64,000 nucleotides of DNA from Adenophora triphylla var. japonica (lineage: Eukaryota > Streptophyta > Magnoliopsida > Asterales > Campanulaceae): contig JAFEMH010002339.1 of NCBI GenBank assembly GCA_022495995.1, positions 124,001 through 188,000 on the forward strand, in the 5' to 3' direction. The translations under genes were made by a program, and so were the position numbers. The notes below the pieces were generated by a model that made no database searches, was not told the origin of the DNA, and worked only from the letters and a program-made list of their open reading frames with translations. Each line of letters opens with the position of its first letter. The stretch's first letter is position 1. This document shows positions 56,286-64,000 of the stretch, piece after piece.

Positions 56286-57740
56286 TCTCAAACCCGGAGT
56301 CGGAACAAACGGTGAAGCCGATGACGCGCTTGACTCTTCCCAACTAATCAAACGATGACCCGTGTCCGGAACCAACCTTTGTGCGGAGTCATGGGGAAAG
56401 GACACGAAGGTTCGTATGTCCGGGAATGGAAGGAGGGTAGGTGTTTGGGCATTGGGCTCATGCAACATGCGCTATTTGTTCACGTTTACTTAAAACATGC
56501 TTTATTAACCTAATCGGTTGGAAAAGATTGCTCTTCTTTTTCGCAAACTACTCGGGATCCCGGATCGCCGGGCCCCGTCACTACGTCTATAAGCCCCTCG
56601 TATTCCACCCGTATTTCGACCTCCCAGGTGGACAGCCTGCGAGGGTCCTATAGGGCAAGCGGGTCCCACCGACCGAAAGAAAAACGATCCTAAAAGTCCG
56701 GCGGGTAATCGAGTCTTAACGAGCATTCGATGTAAATTACGGACAAAGCCGACGTCAAAGTCAAGATCATGTCCGAGGGCTCGACGAAAAGTCGGCATGA
56801 TTTGACCGATAAGCGTCCACAATTGATCTTGACTTATCGTCGCTAAGCCGTAATTAGGCATGGAATAATCATTAATTCTTGATGACTCGGTGTCAATGCC
56901 GGGAGTCGGTTGTATAATTTGTGCCGCCGTAGCCGAAGTCAAGGCGCCGGTCAATATCTTGGTCAAAGTTTGCGGCGGAAAACCGGCGTAACTTCGACCG
57001 ATTAGTGGTCCCCGAAAGATATTGAGTCGGTATGCCGACAAAGGCTTGAAAGGAAAGGTCTATACACGTACAGTGGCATGACACGCACCGGACTAAAAAC
57101 CAACCGGGTCTCGGACAAAGTGTGTCACGGACAAGTGCATGGTCGACACGAGGCTCCATGGGATGTTTGGGTAGTCCTGTGCTCGTCCGAGAGGCGTAAT
57201 AAGACCAAACGGACCGCGACAAGGATTTTCCCGGGTTAGGGACGTAGTGTGCAGTGTACGGTCACGTGCGCGTAGTGTGCAAGCAGTCTATATTCTTTTT
57301 CTGAGTAAAATAGGAAAATTTTTTATGTGTCTTAAAAATATGATGCATGATTTTTTTTTGAAAATTTTCTTTTTTTTGAAAATCCTTTTTTTTTTTGAAT
57401 TTTTTTTTTTGAAATTTAATGAACACATAAGCACGTAAGCACGAAAATTCCGACAGTTAGGGACATTATTCCGACAGTCAAAATTTTGACTTTCTCCGAG
57501 GCGGCCAAAACAACACGAAAAATGTGCAAAAATCAACACACACACACACAAATGATTTTCAAAGCCGGGACGGAAGCTTGACCCTCAAAAGATTTTTCTT
57601 TTTTTTTTGAAAACGGTGATACCGGTACGTGGGATTGTTAAACCACAATTTATCCCCGACTCGTGTTAGGAGGCGGTAACGGGAAGTTTAATGGTTTCCA
57701 CCAATATACCAAATATCATTTTTTTTTAGAAAAAGCTTAT
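56286..57740 (-). other. 5' leader of the Ogre-type element
   Basis: Non-coding, homologous to 24039-25498 of the gag-only element along its length. It has T-runs near the PBS (57350-57410) and an (AC)n tract (57536-57550). Confidence 0.7.
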
Positions 57741-57759
57741 ATCCCCAGCGGAGTCGCCA
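57741..57759 (-). promoter_or_regulatory. tRNA-Arg-type primer-binding site
   Basis: Minus strand TGGCGACTCCGCTGGGGAT, one base from the LTR, identical to the PBS at 25499-25517. Confidence 0.85.
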
Positions 57760-57760
57760 C

Positions 57761-59259
57761 TGTGATGATGTGTCGCCATTTCGCGGGAAAAAATTCGATT
57801 TTTCGCGTTTCTTTGAAAAAACCAAATAAAACCCGGGAAAAAGAACGGAGTCGCCACGCCATTTTTGTTTTAAGGGCCAAAACTTTGAAAAATGCCCGAG
57901 ATTAGAGATTTGGGTTCGGAGGTCATGTTACACGCCGGGAAGGACGTTAGTGTGCACCCGGAATGCCTCGTAAAACGAGTCTTCCAAGCTGAAAATCATT
58001 TATGTGTGTGTGTGTGTGTATTTTGGCCAAAACAATTTGAAACTCAGAAAAGTAAAAATTGGGATATCTTTTTAGGACTTTAAACTGATCCCATGATTTT
58101 TTGGAAGATTTTTGGATTGAGATTTGGTACTCAAAAGACCTTTTGAAGTTGAGAGTCACTTCTGCCAGAATGAAAAAGGCAGTGGACCTTTGATTTTGAA
58201 ATGGATTCAAGGGTCTTAAAACTTCATAATCTGGATAAACTCAGAGAATGAAAGTTGTTCCAGACACCTTAAATAAGATTTGTGCGAAGGAATTTTCCAT
58301 TTTGGAGAAGATTTGAGGGGTCAAAACCTTCTGGAAATCTCAGATATGCAATCTGAATTTCCAGAAGCTGATGAACTAGCCTCTAAAAGAAAATTTGAAA
58401 AGAGGAGTTTTACTCACCCAAAAAATAAAGTAAAAATATGTCTGGAAAGATCTGGATGTTGGCTACAAAAAGTGTTTTGTAGTCAACACCAAATTCCAAG
58501 TTTATCTGTGTCCAAAAATTAAGACAATGGACTGGGATCTTGGAAAATTGCTACTGGACAGCAACTTCTCAAGAAAGAAAATATGATTTTAAGGGGGGTT
58601 TTGCATTCATGCTTGTCTCCATTTCCCTAGGTTTTGGTTAGTGATCACTTGAAATTTTATTGGTGAATCAACTATACCAAACCATCCTTGGGGTACATTA
58701 GGACTAAGCACTTCATTTGCTTGGGAAGGGGAATTTTATCCTTTGAAATCAAGATTTGGTGCTTGAAAATGGTTTTTAGGGTTTTGAAAATGTGTTTTCT
58801 TTGCAAGAAAGTAAGAACACTTTGAAAATAATGTAGATCCTTGTAGAAGATCATCCATGGAGATGAACTTCCATGGTGATCTTCTTGGATCTTAAGAAAA
58901 GAAGATGAATGAACTACATTTTGTAGTTTGAAGATGCATGCATGGATGAGAGATTTAGGGTAAGAAGAGGGGGGTTATACCTATCTTCTTTGTGCTTTGG
59001 GGCTTTGGCTTGAATGTATGAGTGTTTGAGGCTTTGAATGTAAGAGTGTTTGGGTTTGATTTGAGTGAGTGAAAGTTGGGAAGATTCAAGAGAAAAAGGT
59101 GACAATTCTTGTAGAATTCTCACTGTTTTCTCGAGTATATTCGCCAAAATACTGTGAATTATGCTCTTGTTCCCCTTTATTTTTGTGACTGGAGGGCTCA
59201 ATTTATAGCCCTCTGAAAATTGCAATCCCATCCGCGCGGATAGGACCTGCAGCGTGCAA
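57761..59259 (-). repeat. 5' LTR of the Ogre-type element, truncated at its outer end
   Basis: Near-identical to 41242-43018 up to about 59259, then lost; the outer roughly 290 bp are missing. TATA (59200-59207) and TCCGCGCGGA (59231-59240) remain. PBS-like block at 57846-57857. At the break TGCAATCCCATC (59221-59232) recurs at 59255-59266. Confidence 0.88.
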
Positions 59260-59269
59260 TCCCATCAGT

Positions 59270-59277
59270 TGATACCA
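59270..59277 (-). promoter_or_regulatory. Partial Copia primer-binding site
   Basis: Minus strand TGGTATCA, the first 8 bases of the initiator tRNA-Met PBS, 2 bp from the LTR at 59280. The site is cut by the deletion junction. Confidence 0.6.
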
Positions 59278-59279
59278 AC

Positions 59280-59767
59280 TGATGTAAAGTGAAACGCAGC
59301 GGAACAAAATAATAAAAGCTAATCGATTCAATCCTCGTAAAAGGAGTAAAATCGATTAACGAATAAAAATGGATATGATTAAACTTCTCGCAAAAGAATT
59401 TAATCTAATAATCAACCGAAGAAGATTATTGGCAAAGTCAATTAATGACTTTTAGGAAGAACACAATAACTTGCAAAACTTGCAAAGGAATTTGATTAAG
59501 AGAAATAACGTAAGTTTCTAACTGTGAAAGGAATTATAAATACTACCTGAAATCCTCTACTAACTAGGAAAAGGAAAAAGGAAATAGAATCCTAAATTAA
59601 TATCCTCTACTAACTAGGAAAAGGAAAAAGGAAATAGAATTCTAAATTAATATCCTCTACTAACTAGGAAAAGGAAAAAGGAAATAGAATCCTAAATTAC
59701 TAATTAAAATACAAAAATAATTAATACATTTGACTTCGTCAAATATTTCTTGAACCGGATTACATCA
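59280..59767 (-). repeat. 5' LTR of a Copia element whose body was deleted
   Basis: 488 bp bounded by perfect inverted ends TGATGTAA (59280) and TTACATCA (ending 59767). It interrupts the RT of the Tat element right after codons for LGSPPL. GTAAG (59768-59772) is the expected target duplication. Inside are three tandem 50-bp units (59553, 59603, 59653) starting TCCTCTACTAACTAGG. The rest of the Copia element is gone. Confidence 0.72.
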
Positions 59768-60515
59768 GTAAGGGAGGGGAACCCAAGTACTTCTTCAATC
59801 GGAGGAATGCTTCAGAGCATTCGGGAGTCCAGGAGAAGCTCTTGGTACCCTTCAATACCTTGAAGAAGGGCAGTGACTTTTCGGCAGATTTGGCGATGAA
59901 TCTTCCAAGGGCCGCTATTCTTCCATTTAATCTTTGAACCTCCTTGATGGTGGTAGGTTCCTTCATGTCAATGAGTGCCTTGATTTTTTCAGGGTTGGCC
60001 TCTATTCCCCTTTGAGATACCATGAAGCCTAGGAACTTTCCCGCCGTTACTCCAAATACGCACTTGCTTGGATTCAGCTTCATGTTATTAGCTCGGAGGT
60101 TGTTAATTGTCTCTTCCAGGTCAGGAGCGTGACTGCCCTCCTTGGTCTTTATGACCATGTCATCAATATAGGCTTCCATGTTGCGACCTATTTGAGCTTC
60201 AAATACTTGGTTCACCATTCGTTGGTACGTGGCACCCGCGTTCTTGAGCCCAAAGGGCATCATGATGTAACAGTAATTTCCCCCAGGTGTTTGGAAAACC
60301 ATCTTCTCGATGTCCTCTTCCGCCATTTTTATCTGATGATAGCCTGAATAGGCATCTAGGAAGCTAAGAGTTTGGTGTCCCGCAATGGAGTCAACCAACT
60401 TGTCAATTCTGGGGAGAGGATAGTCCTTGGGGGCAGCCTTGTTCGGCCGGTGAAGTCTATACACATACGCCACTTCCCATTTTGCTTCTTCACCATAACT
60501 ACGTTGGCCAGCCAA
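59768..60515 (-). pseudogene. Tat RT, C-terminal part
   Basis: About 248 codons in one frame: YPLPRIDKLVDSIAGHQTLS, LDAYSGYHQIKMAEED, MPFGLKNAGATYQRMV, the intact catalytic box AYIDDMVIKT, thumb (NPSKCVFGVTAGKFLGFMVS) and the connection SWTPECSEAFLRLKKYL. The frame is cut at 59768 by the Copia LTR; the protein resumes at 41241. A frameshift near 60440 separates it from the RT start. Confidence 0.88.
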
Positions 60516-61426
60516 ACGGGGTACTTGACTTCACGAATTATTCCAGCGCTAAGTAACTTCTGCACCTCTTCCTTGATAGCTTCCTCCTTGTCCCTTGCAA
60601 AGTTTCTCCTTCTCTGGGAGATGGTCTTCGCCAAAGGATCAACTTCTAGGCAGTGGAGGGCTACTTCTTCATTGATTCCCCTCATGTCTTCGACTCTCCA
60701 GGCAAAAACGTCGAGACTGTTTTTCAAGAGGGAGATGATTCTTTCTTTCTCTTCTGGAGATAGTTGGCCCCCGAGTTTAATTTTTTGTTCAGGATAGTCA
60801 GGATTGATGACTACCTCTTCCAGCTCATCTACAGGCTTCATTTCAGGACCGTCTCGAAATTCTAGAGACTCGATAATAATTTCTCTAATTCTCCTCCCTT
60901 CGTTGTCGTTCACATTGAGGCCTTCTTCCTCCATAAGTTTATCAACGTCGGGAAGATCGACCTTTCCTAGGTCATGGTTGGCCCTCGAGTTCTGGCCGTT
61001 GATGAGAATGGGATCTTCCTCGGATACGGGCGGAACTATGCCTTGGTCATCTGCAATTTTTTGGACCATAGGCTCTTCCTCAGGTACAGGTAGGATTATG
61101 CCTTGGTCATCTGCAATTTCTAGGACCATAGACTCTTCCTCATCATCAAGCACCTCACGGATATAGCTCATTCTGGAGCTAGTTTCGGTAGTTTTCTGAG
61201 ACTTTGAGATCTTGATGTTTTCCTCGGGGGTATCTATCTCCACACTTTTGGATTTCTTTCTGCTCTTCACGACATGTTCCAAGAAGTCTTTGGGGGTTGC
61301 CCTCACACATCCAATTCCAGCACGAGTGGGGAATTTAACTCGTTGGTGGGGAAGGGAGGCCACCATCCCAAGTTTAGCTTGACTTGGAATGCCTATGATT
61401 GCATGATAGTCACTGGTCAAGTCCAT
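60356..61426 (-). pseudogene. Tat protease-RT linker and RT start
   Basis: 356 codons. Start: DYHAIIGIPSQAKLG, the protease end. Then an acidic linker with a 24-residue duplicated block (ADDQGI-P-V-EE at about 61015-61135), then the RT entry (SLDVFAWRVEDMRGI, GIIREVKYPVWLANVVMVKK, GKWRMCIDF). The frame is lost near 60440. It is in the same frame as 62647-61454, separated from it only by a TGA at 61454. Confidence 0.85.
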
Positions 61427-61453
61427 GACTATGAAATTGACAGTAGCTTTGGC

Positions 61454-62647
61454 TCAGAAGGGGTGGTCACCGACCTCAAGTTCTAGTTCCACAGTTCCCT
61501 TGGCTCCAACCTTATGGTCGGTGAATCCTTCCAGCCTACCATGATATGGTTCCAGTACAGTGTCTTTCAATCCCATCTGTTGGAAAGCGGAATAATATAG
61601 AATGTCGCGGGAGGCCCCCGTGTCCACGAGTAATCTTTCCGATTCCACATTGTCAATTCGACCCTTTATTACCAAGGGTTGTTCACGGGCAGCACGGCTC
61701 CCTGCCAGTTCATTGGGAGAAAAACTGATGACCTCTTCCGCCTTGTGAATCCAAGCAGGCACGTGGTATACCTTGCTTAGTTCATGGATCTGGTCCCTTA
61801 GCTTTCTGGTAGAAGTTACTTTTTCACGGATCACGTGCAATTTGGCTCTAGGAGGCCTACGGTCTCCGTCTTCACTTTTATCATCATCTTCACTTTCCTC
61901 TTCCTTTCGCTTCCGCTTGTTGTTGTCTTTTTTCATGACATAGCGGTCTAGCTTTCCCTCGTCAACCCATTTTTGGATTATTTTCTTGAGGGCCCAACAG
62001 CCATCAGTGGTGTGCCCGTTATCCTTGTGAAAATCACAGTATTTGGAGGTATCACGGGGAAACTTTGGCTTATCACTCAGCGGACGAGGAGGTGGAAGAT
62101 TCACTAGTTGCATGATTTCTGAGATGGGTTTGGTTAGAGGGGTGAACACTTCAGGTTTCTCGGTGCCTCTTGTTCTGTTCTTCCCCTTGGATCCCTTACC
62201 GTTCCCATTACCATTCTGGCGAGTGGCAGATGCCTCTGGTTCCGCCTTGTCGGATCCTTTTTTCTTGCTCTTGTCCTCGGCCATTGCAATGGTGTATGCC
62301 ATATGGTATAATTCGGTCTTGGACTTAGGTTCCCGGGCGGAGAGTTCATAGATGAGGGGACCAGATTTCAATCCAGAGTTGAAACAAACAATGACTTCCC
62401 TATCAGTGAGGCTCTCCTCCACTTGGTCTGCCATTTTTCGGAACCGGTTGTAATAGCTGAGGGTGGTTTCCCCTTTCCCTTGCTCGATATTGGCAAGGTC
62501 GGTCAATCTCATCTTTCTCCTACCAGCCGTGGCAAAGTGGTTCAGAAACATTCTCCTCATGCCTCTCCAGCTGTCGATGCAACCTTTTTTCAGCTCACGG
62601 AACCAGGTCAAAGTCATTCGGAGAAGGTGCTCGCGAAAGCTTTGCAA
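61454..62647 (-). pseudogene. Tat gag C-terminal part and protease
   Basis: 397 codons: rest of the gag domain (LTWFRELKKGCIDSW, LSYYNRFRKMADQVEESL), a K/E-rich stretch, a knuckle-like YCDFHKDNGHTTDGC near residue 220, a basic segment KRKRKEEE, and an aspartic protease with LLVDTGASRDILYY (canonical DTGA) near residue 340. It ends in TGA (61454), probably from a CGA codon. A frameshift near 62640 separates it from the gag start. Confidence 0.85.
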
Positions 62648-63828
62648 AGCATGTCGTCAGCTACGGTGAGGAGATTCATGGTTTGTTCAAAACTTTGCAC
62701 ATGGTCCTTGGCGTCAGTGGTTCCGTTGTACTTTTCAAAATTCGGGATCTTGAGGTGAGGATTAGGTGGTGCAACAGTTATCCTCAAGGAGAACGGACGA
62801 GTTGCCCAGTCAAAGTCGTCATCGTCAAACTTCTTTCCCATCTCCATGTCATCCAGCCTTTGTTTCAATATTTCCCATTGTTTCGTTTCCACTCCCTTAT
62901 CACTGCTTGAGCGGGTGCTTCGTTGGGAGTCCGCGGTGGATTTATCTTTAGGGTGACCATTTACCCTACTGTGTCCCTCGTCGTTTCGGTGGCTGTCACG
63001 TCTCTTAGATGGCGCTCTGTCTTTCTTTTGTTCCAAGTCGTGACCACCCAATATCATTCTATACGGCTCGGGAGTTCTAGGCCGCACAAACTCTCGATGC
63101 CGAGGACGAGGAGAATCCGGTCGACGATGTCGAGGAGAATCTGGTCGACGAGGTCGAGGAGAATCTGGTCGACGAGATCGAGGTGACGTGGGACGCTTAG
63201 GTGCCATGACGAGACGATCAGGGGATAGGCGCCTGTTCAAGATGAGTCTCGTCCTTAGGTCCCTGGAGTTTACTTCATCTTCCCTAGGAGTTAAGTGACT
63301 TCTTAGGTCAACCACCTGATCCTTCTTCTTACTGTCATGCCGAGGACGGGTAGGTTCTCGGGGGGCTTGCTTTGGTGGTTCAGCAGGTTCGAGGGGAGGA
63401 GCTCGTTGCTCACCTTGTTCCCTTCCAAGAGGGTTGCCCATAGATGGCATCATGAATTCAGCCATGGAATGATTTGGGTCCAATTGCAAAAGAGCAGCTT
63501 GTGTCTCGTACATCCTTTGCAACGTCTCCATTTGTTTATGTAACAGAGAGCGTCGGTCAATGGGTTGAGTTCCTCCTGGTTGACCGGCGTCGGCATTCTT
63601 TGTCTTCTTCCTTCCCACTTGCTTCCCACGAGGACGAGTAGGACGAGGAAGCTCAGCACCCTCTCCCTCGGCATTCGCCTGACCCTTGGAACGAAGAGTC
63701 ATGGCGAGGGGAGGAGGGGCGTCTGGCTGAGGTAGAGGAGGAGGAGGAGGTAGCTCCTCGACACCTGTGTTCACCCCATTCACTTGGATTTGTTCCTCAG
63801 CAGTTATACTTGTAGATTGTCCGTCCAT
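62614..63828 (-). pseudogene. Tat gag N-terminal part
   Basis: 404 codons from ATG at 63828. It has a P-rich start, a basic region and an R/S/P-rich block with RRPDSPRP repeated several times (63095-63180, 24-bp tandem units). The gag domain start follows (KIPNFEKYNGTTDAKDHVQS). The frame ends at 62614 after a one-base slip relative to the next part. An RS-like segment is unusual for gag and may bind RNA. Confidence 0.82.
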
Positions 63829-64000
63829 TGCAAATCAACAACAAATTACCAAGTGCAAATTTCCCAAAAATCACGATTTCCAATAGATTCAAATTTCTGG
63901 CCAAAATTAGGGCAAATTTTGACCACAAACAAACAGCTAATTGCGATTTTTCCAACGCAAAAAATTCAGGCCAAAAATTCGCTTCAGACGCGAATTTGCA
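63829..64000 (-). other. Start of the 5' leader of the Tat element
   Basis: A/T-rich non-coding DNA upstream of gag. Neither PBS nor LTR is reached within the window. Confidence 0.6.

Larger units (their letters stand above)
41242..59259 (-). mobile_element. Ogre-type Tat retrotransposon with two antisense genes, right LTR truncated
   Basis: About 18 kb with LTRs at 41242-43018 and 57761-59259, tRNA-Arg-type PBS (57741-57759), a leader, a remnant gag, protease, RT, RNase H, integrase, two plus-strand genes and 3'-UTR tandem arrays. Large size, a DNGSA-type protease and the PBS point to the Ogre branch of Tat. It is inserted in the RNase H region of the surrounding Tat element, with CATTC (41237-41241) as expected target duplication. 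The right LTR lacks its last roughly 290 bp. In the shared part the LTRs differ by about 15 positions (about 1%). Confidence 0.88.
33848..64000 (-). mobile_element. Tat-type Ty3/Gypsy element with an antisense gene, continuing past the right edge
   Basis: Minus-strand order from the right: 5' leader (63829-64000), gag, protease, RT, [inserted elements 41242-59767], RNase H, archaeal-type RNase H, integrase, tandem repeats, antisense gene (plus strand), 3' LTR (33848-34612). Two RNase H domains plus an antisense ORF between integrase and 3' LTR are known Tat traits. Pol is split between 41241 and 59768; about 25 residues are missing at the split. The 5' LTR lies outside. GAGGT (33843-33847) is the expected target duplication. 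Confidence 0.85.

Overview
The window is plant nuclear DNA made almost entirely of nested transposable elements. No ordinary host gene, tRNA or rRNA gene was found. Plant origin is shown by Athila-type and Tat/Ogre-type Ty3/Gypsy elements, a Sirevirus-type Ty1/Copia element, a Mutator-like (MULE) transposase with a SWIM finger, plant mobile domain (PMD) proteins, and GT-AG introns with T-rich plant-style 3' ends. Density and nesting suggest heterochromatin of a large, probably eudicot, genome; the species cannot be told.

Layout. (1) 1-4632: 5' part of an Athila element on the minus strand (RT, protease, gag, PBS, LTR). It is inserted in the accessory ORF of (2) 4633-12821, a Sirevirus-like Copia element on the minus strand (accessory ORF, RT/RNase H, integrase/protease, gag, tRNA-iMet PBS, 1489-bp LTR). 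That element sits in (3) 12822-14391, the 3' part of a plus-strand Tat-type LTR. (4) About 14400-15631 and 27249-28217 are two halves of a MULE transposase, split by (5) 15632-27243, a complete minus-strand Tat/Ogre-type element with TSD TGGGT that carries only gag. (6) 28528-30880: hairpin repeats and a PMD pseudogene pointing towards the transposase. (7) About 30890-33370: degenerate Copia pol on the plus strand. (8) From 33848 past the right edge: a second Tat element (minus). Its antisense (plus) flank carries a four-exon gene, and its pol is interrupted by (9) 41242-59259, an Ogre-type element (minus) with two antisense genes, and (10) a Copia LTR remnant, 59280-59767.

How parts relate. 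Elements 5 and 9 are sister subfamilies sharing LTR ends, tRNA-Arg-type PBS, polypurine tract, leader and 3'-UTR satellite-like arrays. They are complementary: element 5 keeps the gag core but has no pol, while element 9 keeps pol domains and antisense genes but has lost the gag core. LTR pairs differ by only about 1-1.5% (hand comparison), although the coding regions are full of stops or frameshifts, so both probably moved by using proteins supplied in trans. A palindrome, (T)CCGCGCGG(A), lies about 19-24 bp upstream of the TATA-like box in two sister LTRs, in a third Tat LTR (as CCGCACGG) and in front of both antisense genes of element 9. This points to one promoter design for retrotransposon and cargo. 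All functional statements are inferences from sequence; no database search was run.
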